In this document: positions 17,459 to 26,628 of the stretch, piece after piece | Numbering within the stretch: position 1 is the stretch's first letter | Layout: the number at the start of each line of letters is the position of its first letter | NCBI RefSeq assembly: GCF_020829665.1 | Contig: NZ_JAIVFT010000029.1 | Span: 1-59,042, forward strand | Direction of reading: 5' to 3' | Source: Nostoc sp. CHAB 5824 | Lineage (GTDB): Bacteria; Cyanobacteriota; Cyanobacteriia; Cyanobacteriales; Nostocaceae | Length of the DNA: 59,042 nucleotides | Notes under the pieces: generated by a model | What the model was told of the DNA's origin: nothing | The model's database searches: none | Seen by the model: only the letters and a program-made list of their open reading frames with translations | Translations under genes and position numbers: made by a program

Positions 17459-17512
17459 AATAATTCGTAATACTCGCCTTCGGCGAGAAGCAAGCTACGT
17501 AATTCGTAATTA
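17456..17512 (+). repeat. 57-bp dispersed repeat, copy 1
   Basis: Contains ACTCGCC-TTC-GGCGAG, a 6-bp hairpin, flanked by AATTCGTAAT direct repeats. It begins at the stop codon of znuC. An almost identical copy (one base different) is at 26349-26405. Confidence 0.8.
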
Positions 17513-17530
17513 AACTCCCAGAATTAGTTA

Positions 17531-18412
17531 ATGTCCATAAGTATGAATTTTTTCAATGATTGTCAGATAGTAAGGCTTGCGATCGCCAATACTAATGACT
17601 TGGTAAGCTTGTTAACATTCCCCTTTATGCAGCGTGCGATCGCAGGTGCTGTGTTAATGGGAATACTTGGGGGGATGTTGGGTAGTTTTGTCACCTTACG
17701 CCAGTTATCCTTTTTCAGCCACGCGGTTGGACATGCAGCATTAGTAGGTGTGGCCTTAGGTGTGCTGCTACAAATAAATCCTACTTGGATGCTGTTACCT
17801 TTTACCTTGGTTTTTGGCGTTATTGTCCTTTATTTTATCGACAAAACCGACTTAGCTAGCGATAGTGTACTTAGCATAGTGCTATCTGGAGCATTAGCGA
17901 TCGGTGTGATTCTCACTAGCCTAATTAAAGGATATCGTGGCAACTTGATGGCTGTGCTGTTCGGCGATATTCTAGCGATCGATGCCACAGATTTGATTTT
18001 GACGCTGCTAGTACTTGTAGGAGGTAGCATATTTTTACTATCAACCTTGCGGCAACAAATTTTATTAACCCTTAACCCCGATGTAGCGCAAGTTCAAGGT
18101 ATTCCCGTCCAGTTGTACCGCTACGTATTTGTGGTGTTGCTTTCACTCGCCGTTGCTGTAGCCATTAAAGCTGTCGGCGTTTTACTGGTAAACGCCTTTT
18201 TGGTTATTCCCGCCTCTACTGCCAAACTGATGAGTCACCACTTTAGCCGCTTTCTAGTCATGTCGGTGATAGTTGGTTCCATCAGCAGCATTGCTGGCAT
18301 CATTGTGTCAAGTATTTTCAACCTTGCTTCTGGGCCGAGTATTGTTCTTGTCCAGTTTCTGCTATTTGTAACTGTTTTCATCTGGTTTAAGTTGAGGTTG
18401 AAAGCTGCATAA
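17531..18412 (+). CDS. znuB: zinc ABC transporter, membrane permease
   Basis: 293 residues of ABC-3 type with about eight membrane helices, beginning LLTFPFMQRAIAGAVLMGIL and including SFFSHAVGHAALVGVALGV and VGVLLVNAFLVIPASTAKL. It forms the zinc channel with ZnuC. The first ATG (17531) gives a 32-residue lead. MQRAIAG (17627) is an internal alternative, but the preceding LLTFPF is usual for the family, so a longer start is favoured. A 57-bp repeat separates it from znuC. Confidence 0.9.
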   Translation: MSISMNFFNDCQIVRLAIANTNDLVSLLTFPFMQRAIAGAVLMGILGGMLGSFVTLRQLSFFSHAVGHAALVGVALGVLLQINPTWMLLPFTLVFGVIVLYFIDKTDLASDSVLSIVLSGALAIGVILTSLIKGYRGNLMAVLFGDILAIDATDLILTLLVLVGGSIFLLSTLRQQILLTLNPDVAQVQGIPVQLYRYVFVVLLSLAVAVAIKAVGVLLVNAFLVIPASTAKLMSHHFSRFLVMSVIVGSISSIAGIIVSSIFNLASGPSIVLVQFLLFVTVFIWFKLRLKAA

Positions 18413-18490
18413 ATATTTATTTCTCTCCAAAGTCTTGCTATATTCTTTGATGTTTGCTACATTTATTAATCGTGGCTCACAAAAGCCCCA

Positions 18491-18563
<73 letters not shown>

Positions 18564-18608
18564 TAGATTACACAGAAAAACAGCTAAGACATAAGGTAGC
18601 ATAATCTT

Positions 18609-18645
18609 AAAACCCCCGAAAGCCACTAGGCTTCAGGGGTTTATT
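18609..18645 (+). terminator. terminator after tRNA-Phe
   Basis: AAACCCC...GAAAGCC pairs with GGCTTC...GGGGTTT around an ACTA loop, followed by TTATTG. It lies about 50 bases after the tRNA. Confidence 0.65.
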
Positions 18646-18756
18646 GTTTATCCAAAAACTCTATTTCAGCACTTGTTAACGTGAGTTAGACGAGCCTCTC
18701 TCTGCCCAATACTGCTCGCATTTTGAGTGATAGGAGAAGCATTTTAAATACAAAAA

Positions 18757-18778
18757 GACCAGCCTCCCACAGCTGGTC
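18757..18778 (-). terminator. intrinsic terminator on the minus strand
   Basis: GACCAGC / GCTGGTC forms a 7-bp stem with an 8-base loop. On the minus strand it is followed by TTTTTG. It probably ends transcription from the RqcH gene 250 bases upstream; on the plus strand TAGAAAATGTTTTTTT follows, so it could work both ways. The rest of 18564-19026 has no gene. Confidence 0.55.
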
Positions 18779-19017
18779 TAGAAAATGTTTTTTTGCGTTG
18801 TCTTCTCAAGAGAGTTAAAACCCAATTGCGCGTTCCCAAAATGCAACGGGCAACTTTTCTTAACAATATTGTAACAGTCAACACAGATTTTTCATTAAAT
18901 TTCATCAAAAAAAGATACTAACAAAGCTTAAAAGCCTCTATCTATCAGAATAATTCAGCAAATCGCAAGGTAGAAAAAGAGGGGAACAGGGGGAGCAGGG
19001 GAAAATTCTTAATTTTT

Positions 19018-19041
19018 GACTAATGACTAATGACTAATGAC
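19018..19041 (+). repeat. heptamer tandem repeat (STRR), copy 2
   Basis: GACTAAT repeated three times plus a partial unit. It holds the stop codon of the RqcH-like gene (19027) and codes for its last residues. Confidence 0.8.
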
Positions 19042-20775
19042 TATTTGTGGTTTTCCCCAGAGGATGCTCTCCTGTTTGTAAACTGCAATTCCCGGTTTTG
19101 CTCCTTTGGGTTTGTAGACATGTTTTAGCTGAGTATAAACTACTGGCACTTGATCACTCTGACGGGCGCGACTGTAGTAGGCGGCAAGATTAGCTACAAA
19201 TTGCAAATCAACTTCTTCTGCAACAGCACCCGGTTCTAGACGGAGTAACACATGGCTCCCTGGAATTTCTTGAGCGTGGAACCATAGGTCATAATCCCCA
19301 GCTACACGAAAGGTTAATTGGTCATTTTGACGATTGTTGCGACCGATTAATACTTCAAAGCCGTTGGGGGTAAGGTAACGATGAAAGTTGGTGCTGGGGG
19401 CTTCATTAGCACTGCGGCTGCGATATTCTGGATCTTCTAAATACTTTTGTCCAATCAACTCTTCGCGGATTTCTTCTAAAACTCGCAAATCTTCTGCTGT
19501 TTGGTAAGTGTCTATCTGAGCGTTGGCGTAGCCCATCGAAGATATCGCAGCTTCTACTTGTTCTAAATACTCAATTTCTGTCTGTACTTCTAACAGTAGC
19601 GGTTCCACAGCAGAACGAGCGCGTTTGAGCTTTTGGTGCTGTTTATAAAGACTTTGGGCATTTTGGACAGCATTTTTATCTGGCAACAGAGCGATCGCTA
19701 CTGGCAAATTTGTATCAAAATCAGCAAGGATAATTTCTTTCATCCCCGGTTCCCAGTTTTGCAAGTGAGCCATCAATAAATCAGCTTTTTGCCGATACTC
19801 ATCGGCTTGATCTGATTGCTGCAAGCGCGTCTTAAAAGTTTGAGCTTTGTTCCGTAATTTCGCCAGAATATTATTCAATTTCTGACTCAACTGATGGCGC
19901 AATTGAGAAAATAACTGTTGGTCGATTTGGTTACTGTAGTAGCGGTTGAGTAACTCTTGGATATCTTTAACCTTTTCAACTGCACCCCAACCCATTACGG
20001 TGTAGGCATCTTTTGTCCAAGCGGGTTGAAATTTTTTGGAATCCAAAGCTTGCAGCCATTCTTGCCAGCGCTCAAACAGCCGTTGCCAATCGTTAGGGTT
20101 GAGGCTATCGGTGGATGTTTCGGGTGCGATATTTGCTTCTAGCAGCATTAACTCTAGCAGTGCGGCACTCAAGCCACTATAACTTTTTAGCAATTGCCGC
20201 TTGATTGCTCCTGGCACTAAACTTACCCGTTCTTGCCAACGTTCTTGAGATTCGCTCAAACTAGGGACAGTCCCAGTCAGTTTCGGTGGTGTTTCATAAG
20301 GTTGTCCGGTTTGGATGGGACGCACACTAGATTGCTGCTGACTGACTTGATGAGCAGCAGTAATAATTGTATTGCTGGCGTCGGTGAGAATGACGTTGCT
20401 ATACTTGCCCATGATTTCTGCATAGACATGATACAGGGCACTTTCTCCGGGACGACGGGCAAATTGCAAATCAATAACACGCTCCCAAGGGGCGATCGCT
20501 TCAATAGCTACCAGTGCTAAACCATTCAATTGGTGTATCAGTTGTTGACTAAAGGTAAAGGTATCTGGCGATCGCGGTGGTGGATCGCCGATGCAAATAT
20601 GTGCAGCTTGGGGATGCCAAGAAATTTGTAGCCAATCTCGCTGTTTTAGGGTGCGTAATGCCATCGCAATAGTGTAGCGATCGCGCTGGTAAACCTGTTC
20701 TAAGCGTGATGGTAGCCAGTTAGCGCGGATTTCGCTACAAGCAGCTGTGAGAGTGGTAAAGTCAACTGGTTGCAA
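19027..20775 (-). CDS. RqcH/NFACT-family ribosome quality control protein
   Basis: 582 residues. The NFACT-N domain begins MQPVDFTTLTAACSEIRANW and includes EIMGKYSNVILTD. A middle helical and coiled-coil region (about 250-430, rich in Gln, Leu and Lys) precedes the NFACT-R domain with YDLWFHAQEIPGSHVLLR near residue 497. In bacteria RqcH binds stalled 50S subunits and directs alanine tailing of the trapped chain. Older annotation calls these fibronectin-binding proteins. The C-terminal residues and the stop codon fall in a heptamer repeat, so the extreme end (VISH) is repeat-derived. A terminator follows at 18757-18778. Confidence 0.88.
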   Translation of the reverse strand: MQPVDFTTLTAACSEIRANWLPSRLEQVYQRDRYTIAMALRTLKQRDWLQISWHPQAAHICIGDPPPRSPDTFTFSQQLIHQLNGLALVAIEAIAPWERVIDLQFARRPGESALYHVYAEIMGKYSNVILTDASNTIITAAHQVSQQQSSVRPIQTGQPYETPPKLTGTVPSLSESQERWQERVSLVPGAIKRQLLKSYSGLSAALLELMLLEANIAPETSTDSLNPNDWQRLFERWQEWLQALDSKKFQPAWTKDAYTVMGWGAVEKVKDIQELLNRYYSNQIDQQLFSQLRHQLSQKLNNILAKLRNKAQTFKTRLQQSDQADEYRQKADLLMAHLQNWEPGMKEIILADFDTNLPVAIALLPDKNAVQNAQSLYKQHQKLKRARSAVEPLLLEVQTEIEYLEQVEAAISSMGYANAQIDTYQTAEDLRVLEEIREELIGQKYLEDPEYRSRSANEAPSTNFHRYLTPNGFEVLIGRNNRQNDQLTFRVAGDYDLWFHAQEIPGSHVLLRLEPGAVAEEVDLQFVANLAAYYSRARQSDQVPVVYTQLKHVYKPKGAKPGIAVYKQESILWGKPQIVISH

Positions 20776-21157
20776 AGCGATTAGTTGTTAACATTCAAAT
20801 GGTAGCGATCGCTATGCTTTTATCTTCGTTTAGTCAAAGCATAACAGACCTCAACTATCATAGCGGTTACTTGGTTTGGTGATAGCTAACGCAGAAATCT
20901 ATTATTCAGAGAGACTTCCAGCACTTAGATAATAGCTTACGCTTTTTATACATTTATTGAGTATCGAGCTTTGTAAGCTAAGGCTATATAAATAAACTAG
21001 CTAAGTAATTTCCATTAATTAAACTAATAATGGAAATCACTCAGCCTAGAGGAATTTTTAGAATAAATGATTGAGTAATGGTGAGTGAGGATTGGGAAAA
21101 TAAAATTATTGCTTACTTCCGAGTTACCCATTCACCATTATTTGTTAAGCAAGAGAA
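20776..21157. other. intergenic, no gene recognised
   Basis: 382 AT-rich bases between the RqcH gene start and the stop of the glycosyltransferase. One HIP1-related site lies near 20805. No ribosome site, RNA fold or motif stood out. Confidence 0.4.
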
Positions 21158-22531
21158 TTATTTAGCAACCAAAACTGGCTGTTTTGCAGTTGACTGCACT
21201 AATTCGACTGTTGACTCTACTAATTCTTTTGCTGTTGACTGCACTAATTCGGCTGTTGACTCCACTAGTTCTTTTGCTGTTGACGCTACTGTTTGTGGCT
21301 GCAACAATTGGGTGTAAAGTTCGCTCAGTTGATGTGCTACACCATCCCAGCTAAATTTAGTTTCGACGCGCTTTCTACCAGCTTTACCCAATTCGTCTCG
21401 CCACTCTGGATTTAAGAGAATTCGGTCGATGGCAGAGGCAAAGGCATCTACATCTTGTGGTGCTGCTAATAAACCAGTTTCTTCATTAACTACAGTAAAC
21501 TGAAGTCCGCCGACATCACTTGCTACCACTGGTGTACCGCTTGCCATTGCTTCGATCGCTACGAGTCCAAAGGGTTCGTAGTGACTGGGAACAACGCAAA
21601 CATCAGCAGCTGCGTAATAAGTTGGCAAAATATCTTGACTCAGACGACCAGCAAAAGTGGTAAAGTCACTCATCCCCAATTCGTTGACGATTTGCTCAAT
21701 GCGATCGCGCTCAATCCCGTCGCTGTTACCTGGAGTACTACCACCACCAATAATTAGCTGGAGATTGTTGGAGTCGCGTAGTCCAGACTGGTTTACTGCA
21801 CGCACTAAGGTTTCTATACCTTTGCGTGGGTCAAAACGCCCTACATATAATACAACTTTGGCTTCTTTCTCAATTCCCAATTCAGCCCTGGCTGCTTCTC
21901 GTACAATTGAACCAAACCGCTGAATATCTGTACCGCAGGGAATGGTGTCGATATTGCCTTTAGTGGAAACTAGCGATCGCATGTGTTGCTTTTCTTGGGG
22001 ACTTGTCGCCACAACTCGCTCTGCTTTTTCCAACACCTGTTTTTCTACTGCTAATCGCTGATTAGCAATCAAAGGAATATTTTCTATAGTGTTATATTTG
22101 ACCGCTCCTAATGAGTGGTAGGTGTGAACCTGTTTACTCTCTTGTATTTTGTTTAACTCCATCCCCACCCAACTAGAGAGCCAATAGTTAGTGTGAACTA
22201 ACTTGTACGTAATGTTATTTTTTAGTTGAAATTTGAGGAAATTATCCACAAATTCTGGCAGATATTCAAAAATTTCATCTCGCGGCACAAACTCAAGGGG
22301 ACCAGCTTTTAAACGAATAGTTCGACAATTATCGCTATGTTCAACAATCGAGTCTTGCTCCAGACTCACTTTGCGGGTAAACATATCAACTTCCCATCCC
22401 AGCTGCGCTAGTGCTTCACCCACATTACGCACATAAACATTTTGTCCCCCAGCTTCTTCTTTCCCTATTTCAATCGCCGGGTCTCCGTGGACGGAAATCA
22501 AAGCGATACGTTTTTCGGTGGTAGAGTTCAT
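21158..22531 (-). CDS. GT4 glycosyltransferase, sucrose-phosphate-synthase-like
   Basis: 457 residues with two Rossmann domains. The opening ALISVHGDPAIEIGKEEAGG with QNVYVRNVGEALAQLGWEVD is the nucleotide-sugar and acceptor site style of cyanobacterial sucrose-phosphate synthases and sucrose synthases. The C-domain has VGRFDPRKGIETLV and the donor-site motif PSHYEPFGLVAIEAMASGTP (E-x7-E). It probably transfers glucose from a nucleotide sugar to make sucrose phosphate or a related compatible solute. No phosphatase domain is fused. The last 44 residues are a repeat-built tail (STAKELVE / STAELVQ) that is not part of the enzyme fold. The exact product is uncertain. Confidence 0.75.
   Translation of the reverse strand: MNSTTEKRIALISVHGDPAIEIGKEEAGGQNVYVRNVGEALAQLGWEVDMFTRKVSLEQDSIVEHSDNCRTIRLKAGPLEFVPRDEIFEYLPEFVDNFLKFQLKNNITYKLVHTNYWLSSWVGMELNKIQESKQVHTYHSLGAVKYNTIENIPLIANQRLAVEKQVLEKAERVVATSPQEKQHMRSLVSTKGNIDTIPCGTDIQRFGSIVREAARAELGIEKEAKVVLYVGRFDPRKGIETLVRAVNQSGLRDSNNLQLIIGGGSTPGNSDGIERDRIEQIVNELGMSDFTTFAGRLSQDILPTYYAAADVCVVPSHYEPFGLVAIEAMASGTPVVASDVGGLQFTVVNEETGLLAAPQDVDAFASAIDRILLNPEWRDELGKAGRKRVETKFSWDGVAHQLSELYTQLLQPQTVASTAKELVESTAELVQSTAKELVESTVELVQSTAKQPVLVAK
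21182..21290 (-). repeat. 45-bp tandem repeat in the glycosyltransferase C-terminus
   Basis: About 2.4 copies of a 45-bp unit (TTTTGC recurs at 21182, 21227 and 21272), each made of two related 21-24-bp halves containing GTTGACT. In frame they encode alternating 8- and 7-residue units, STAKELVE and STAELVQ, likely a short amphipathic helix. Confidence 0.8.
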
Positions 22532-23311
22532 AGTTTGTGTGTTGCTGATTTTAACAAAGTTTTAGGCTGTTCCAAGTTCGTGTATAGCACGTTTCCCTGA
22601 ATTGTTTAGGAACTTTGCTTAATATTGATTTTAATTTACTATGTCTAATATTTTTTTGCATCTTCTGCCAGAACTATACTCTTAGATTAAAATCTGTATT
22701 TAATTTCTTTCTATCTATAAAATCGCTATAGTTATATTTAATACCTTTGATAGATTAAAATTATATTTTTTCATCTTTATTGTATAGATAAAATTCCATA
22801 AATAGATGTATTGACGTGAGTTCGACAAAGTTACAGTAGCAATGAAAAGTCAGGATTCAGGAGTAAAGAAAGTTTATTTTCCTGGCACATGTAAACAACC
22901 AGCCCAGCTAAAAGATTGAGCAACAACTTAAGTACAATGTAGAATTTTATGTATTAAATATTACAAGTATTGTAAAGTATTGCGGTGATCGCCAAATAAA
23001 TTACTGGCAATCATTTAAATAATTTTTGTTACAAATAGTATTGCGATTAACATTCGCTGCGTATAGATTCACCGCTATTAATTTCCCTTGGCATTTGATA
23101 ATTTGGTATAATTTGAAGCTAAAAAATACCTATTTCTCATATTGAAGTTCAAACCAGTTACTACAGTCAACTCACCGCGCTGAACTCACGTTGTGTTAAG
23201 TAGTAAGAATAAGTGTTAAATATTGATGCAAAATTGGGTACTTTTTGAAATTTGCTTCGGAAAGTTTCAGATTATATTTTCAATCATTAATAAATTTCAG
23301 GAGCAAATCAG
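22532..23311. other. long AT-rich upstream region of psaK
   Basis: 780 bases with no supported gene, strongly AT-rich. A TATAAT at 23107-23112 could be a -10 box for psaK, but the nearest -35-like TTGGCA (23088) is too close, so I do not call a promoter. AGGAG at 23300-23304 serves psaK. The length suggests regulatory DNA or an untranslated leader for a light-regulated gene. Confidence 0.4.
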
Positions 23312-23572
23312 GTGTTTACTTCAACCTTACTCGCTGCTGCAACCACACCTCTGCAATGGAGTCCAGTTGTTGGACTGATTATAATTCTTGCTAATATCGT
23401 TGCCATTGTCATTGGCAAATCTACCATCAAGTATCCCAATGCAGAACCAAAACTACCTTCAGTCAATTTTTTAGGTGATTTTGGTTTGCCAGCCCTTTTA
23501 GCAAGTACCGCCTTTGGTCATATCTTAGGAGTGGGCGTTGTCTTAGGGCTGCATAACCTGGGAAGAATTTAG
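23312..23572 (+). CDS. psaK: photosystem I subunit X (PsaK)
   Basis: 86 residues with two membrane helices (about 18-36 and 60-80), ending in the conserved FGHILGVGVVLGLHNLGRI. PsaK sits at the edge of photosystem I in the thylakoid membrane and helps couple antenna to the core. The start is GTG at 23312 with AGGAG seven bases upstream. A terminator at 23622-23653 makes it a single-gene unit. Confidence 0.95.
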   Translation: MFTSTLLAAATTPLQWSPVVGLIIILANIVAIVIGKSTIKYPNAEPKLPSVNFLGDFGLPALLASTAFGHILGVGVVLGLHNLGRI

Positions 23573-23621
23573 GCTCCTACCCAAGTTAGCCTTTATTTAA
23601 TGATTTTTTGTCTCCAGTCTT

Positions 23622-23653
23622 GAGCCAGAAAGTTAGTTCTCTGGCTCTTTTTT
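23622..23653 (+). terminator. intrinsic terminator of psaK
   Basis: An 8-bp perfect stem, GAGCCAGA / TCTGGCTC, with a 10-base loop is followed by six T residues. It lies 50 bases after the psaK stop. Confidence 0.8.
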
Positions 23654-23693
23654 ATTGGTTTGAAAACACGCCCTAGTCCTAACCGTGTGTAAT

Positions 23694-24434
23694 CTAACTC
23701 TTAACGAATGTCCACTCTAGTACCTTGATGGGGGCTTCTTGTAGTGCTTGACTTAGTTCGGCGCTGCTCTCAAATTTCACTTGGGAGAGGTCACAAGTTT
23801 CGACGTTAACCGTGAATTTCTCGTCTTGGAAGGGCCAGGGTTTGACAATAACCAAGTTATCACTGCGCTGCATGATATCATAACGCTGACCTTCAGGGCC
23901 CTTGCTAATTTCTAAAAACCGCTCATCCTCAGGTAGTTCTTGCTGACATAAAATTAGAGAAAGGCGATCGCACCATTGCATAAATGCATAGGCTGCATCA
24001 ACTTCTTCCTTTTCGATGCCTAGTTCCTTGCGCCAACGTTGCTGATTTTGAAGTTGCTCATCTAAAATTTTGTCTAGTTCTGGAAACTGACCCCGGCTTG
24101 GCTCATTTAAACGGCTGATGTGCATGGAAATTAGTAGAGCCACCCACCGTCCCCGGTAGCGGGCATTCTTTGCCAGAGCAGCCAATTTCTTAATACCAAG
24201 CTCTGCATCCTTTTTTGTGCTGAGAGTGAAATCCTTTGGCGCACCCGCTTCAGTAAGAATATCCTCTTCCCACTCTTTTTCTAGGTCATCGTGATGGGAA
24301 ATTGCAGCGACGGTTTCATATAACCTTGCTGGTGCATCTTTACGTCTCCACTGTCCAGCCAGTTGAGCTGCTAACAAAGCATGAGCGCGGTGATAAATAA
24401 CTTCCCAACCATTTGGTGTAGCGTTGACAATCAC
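23694..24434 (-). CDS. DUF3891 family protein
   Basis: 246 residues. The opening GWEVIYHRAHALLAAQLAGQW and AISHHDDLEKEW are typical of DUF3891; the conserved His residues and HHD resemble a diverged HD-type metal site. ALLISMHISRL in the middle and WCDRLSLILCQ later are further conserved segments. The family has no known function. It is convergent with psaK and has no partner in operon range. Confidence 0.7.
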   Translation of the reverse strand: MIVNATPNGWEVIYHRAHALLAAQLAGQWRRKDAPARLYETVAAISHHDDLEKEWEEDILTEAGAPKDFTLSTKKDAELGIKKLAALAKNARYRGRWVALLISMHISRLNEPSRGQFPELDKILDEQLQNQQRWRKELGIEKEEVDAAYAFMQWCDRLSLILCQQELPEDERFLEISKGPEGQRYDIMQRSDNLVIVKPWPFQDEKFTVNVETCDLSQVKFESSAELSQALQEAPIKVLEWTFVKS

Positions 24435-24874
24435 AAATCAATCTCCTGATTCTTAGTTTTGATTTTGAGTTGAATTAATTTCTGAATTCAGAAACGTCGG
24501 GGTAGATATTGAAGAGGCGATCGCTCTGACTTCTTCAGTGTGGCTAAATATTTATAGTATAGTCCATTCTTCGCGGCGCAGAGATATCTATCCAAAGCGC
24601 GTGTTGCATCCAAATGAATATCAGTAAATACTACTCACTTTAAATTCCCAACTTGTTAGATAAGTCGGGAATCTTGTTGATCACAAATGATTTAAGATTG
24701 TCATAGGTTAGATAAAGCTAAATTCTCTCACAAACATCTCTGACGTAGACAAACAGTTCAACCATTGCTAAAGAAGGTGGACTGTTTGCCCAGCGGATGA
24801 TTGGGAGTTTGCCAGAATTTATCAAAAATATTTTTGCCTCAAATCAACCTATGCTCTAACCGCAACCAATGGAA
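24435..24874. other. intergenic, no gene recognised
   Basis: 440 bases between the Mn-catalase stop and the DUF3891 start, with HIP1-like sites near 24520. No coding frame with a ribosome site and no clear terminator were seen. Confidence 0.4.
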
Positions 24875-25567
24875 TTAAGAGTGACTTTCTAGCGGATTCG
24901 CAACATATTTAAATGTTGGCTCAGAATTCCAAGGACCACGCTCATCTTTGCCATCACCGTTTGTAGATAAGTTGTAGTAGAGAGCAACAGTTTCATCTGG
25001 CTTAATATTACCAAAGAATGGATCTGTCAACTTACCCAGCGAATCTAGAGCTTTCATAAACATCTGGGTATGAGAAATTTCTCGTGTTAACAGATGGACT
25101 AAAGTTTCTTGGGTTCCTTTATCAGTTGCTAACTTAATCAACTCTTCGTAAGTCTGACGAGCGCCAGCTTCTGCTGCAATGTTAGCTCTCAAATCACGCA
25201 CTACATCTCCGCCTTCATTCAAGTAACTTGCAGTCCAAGCATTACCCTGACTATCTAGAAAATGAGGCCCAATCCCTCGGACTGCAAATAGAGTACTCTT
25301 ATAAGCCTCTGTTTGATCGGTCGTCTTAGTATGAGCTTCAATAAGTTTACCAACCATTTCTAAATGGCTGAATTCCTCGATCGCAATGTCCTGGAGCATG
25401 TCTTTAATTCCAGCATTTTCGACATGGAATGATTGAACCCAATATTGAAGTGCTGCACTAAGTTCTCCAGTAGCTCCGCCAAACTGCTCTAAAAGCAACT
25501 GAGCAAAACGAGGGTTTGGTTCAGTAACGTTAACTGCATGAATAGGCTCTTTTTTGTGAAAAAACAT
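24875..25567 (-). CDS. manganese catalase
   Basis: 230 residues forming a ferritin-like four-helix bundle. All five dimanganese ligands can be placed: Glu35 (GELSAALQYW), Glu65 and His68 (IEEFSHLEMV), Glu133 (AAEAGARQTYEE) and His166 (REISHTQMF). It converts hydrogen peroxide to water and oxygen without heme, in the cytoplasm, and is one of the main peroxide defences of heterocystous cyanobacteria, which often lack heme catalase. It is a single gene. Confidence 0.92.
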   Translation of the reverse strand: MFFHKKEPIHAVNVTEPNPRFAQLLLEQFGGATGELSAALQYWVQSFHVENAGIKDMLQDIAIEEFSHLEMVGKLIEAHTKTTDQTEAYKSTLFAVRGIGPHFLDSQGNAWTASYLNEGGDVVRDLRANIAAEAGARQTYEELIKLATDKGTQETLVHLLTREISHTQMFMKALDSLGKLTDPFFGNIKPDETVALYYNLSTNGDGKDERGPWNSEPTFKYVANPLESHS

Positions 25568-25739
25568 AGATTTACACTTCCAGAAGTTATGATTTTACAA
25601 AATGGATAAACTATTTTATTGTCTGCTAGCATCTTTCAAGATTTAGCTAATTTGAGACTTTATAGCTTCTCAAACAGTTTAACTAGAAGACTAATAAAAT
25701 ACTGTAGTCATGTCAGTGTTGATAACTGCCAATCAGCGA

Positions 25740-26040
25740 TTAAGCATTACTGCTTCTTCTGATTAATCCCCATAGATAAATAGCAACGATTGCGCCGAGT
25801 ACAGCCACTAAAACACCAGTAAGAGTTAAACCAGTGCCAGCCGCAGTAATTTGCAAAGTTCCTATTCGTAGTAGTGTAAACAGACTTCCACCTACGAAAG
25901 CTCCAATGATACCCAAAATTATTGTGGAGAGAATTCCACCACCTTGATAACCAGGATAAATGGCTTTAGCGTAGGCGTAGCCCGCCGTTAGGCATCGCAC
26001 CTGCCAAAATTCCTAAAACTACCCAAGCAAGAATACTCAT
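25740..26040 (-). pseudogene. YeaQ/YmgE (GlsB)-type small membrane protein, frameshifted by a repeat
   Basis: From ATG at 26040 the natural N-terminus reads MSILAWVVLGILAGA. The rest of the protein (AKAIYPGYQGGGILSTIILG through a final IYLWGLIRR) continues in another frame. Between them lies a 30-bp copy of the dispersed repeat (25969-25998). Other copies are 29 bp; with 29 bp the insertion would add exactly seven codons and keep the frame. The one extra A (CCTAACGG instead of CCTACGG) shifts it, ending the native frame early at TAA. A GTG at 26000 could still start the downstream part (86 residues) without its first helix. The normal protein is a three-helix stress-linked membrane protein of unknown role. 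Confidence 0.8.
25969..25998 (+). repeat. dispersed repeat, copy D (30 bp, inside a gene)
   Basis: Same as copy A at 3191-3219 except for one inserted T on the plus strand (GCCGTTAGG against GCCGTAGG). It interrupts the YeaQ-type gene after codon 15. Confidence 0.8.
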
Positions 26041-26348
26041 AACTGCCTCAACAATCTCACTTGTATCTAAGTTATCAACTCTGATTCACAATTCTTTCTA
26101 CCAGATGGGATAAATGCTAAATCCAAAAGTTAGACAAAAAACTTTACATCAAGCTTAAGATGGGAATTGGCATTTTTATAGCATAAAAATGCTAAACGCA
26201 AAGTTTTATCAAATAAATCAGAAGTTATTGAATACACAAGTCTAGATGTAATTTGCTCTTGGAATAGACACTAATACATTAATCAATATATATTTTTTTA
26301 TATCTATCTTAGGATGTAAAAAAATAATCTAGCTTTTTGGCGATGCAC

Positions 26349-26405
26349 TAAAATAATTCGTAATACTCGCCTCCGGCGAGAAGCAAGCTACGTAATTCGT
26401 AATTA
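26349..26405 (+). repeat. 57-bp dispersed repeat, copy 2
   Basis: Identical to 17456-17512 except one base in the hairpin loop (TCC against TTC). It lies in the 588-bp gene-free stretch 26041-26628. Confidence 0.8.
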
Positions 26406-26450
26406 GTTAAATTCTATGAATTGTTATTTTAAGGTAGATTTAAGGGATAA

Positions 26451-26602
26451 TATAATGCTTCTCGGCTGAGTCCAATACAGACCTAACCCCCAACCCCTTC
26501 CCTTCTAGCGTTGGAGAGTAAGACTCAAAGCCTCTCTCCTTTTAGGAGAGAGGAATGGAAGTGAGGTCAAAACTGTACTGCACCCAAGCGAGAACCGCTA
26601 TA
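26451..26602. mobile_element. MITE-like element with imperfect terminal inverted repeats
   Basis: The left end (26451-26480, TATAATGCTTCTCGGCTGAG...) and right end (26573-26602, ...AAGCGAGAACCGCTATA) pair as imperfect inverted repeats of about 35 bp, at roughly three bases in four, each ending in TATA. Inside is a 9-bp hairpin, CCTCTCTCC / GGAGAGAGG (26531-26553), which could also end hemN transcription. There is no coding capacity. Confidence 0.45.
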
Positions 26603-26628
26603 GGTAGCTAATATTTGCAAAAGTGATA

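Noticed and set aside
23088..23112. Promoter of psaK
   Set aside because: TATAAT is present, but the -35-like box is only 13 bases away, too close for a standard promoter; no firm call made.
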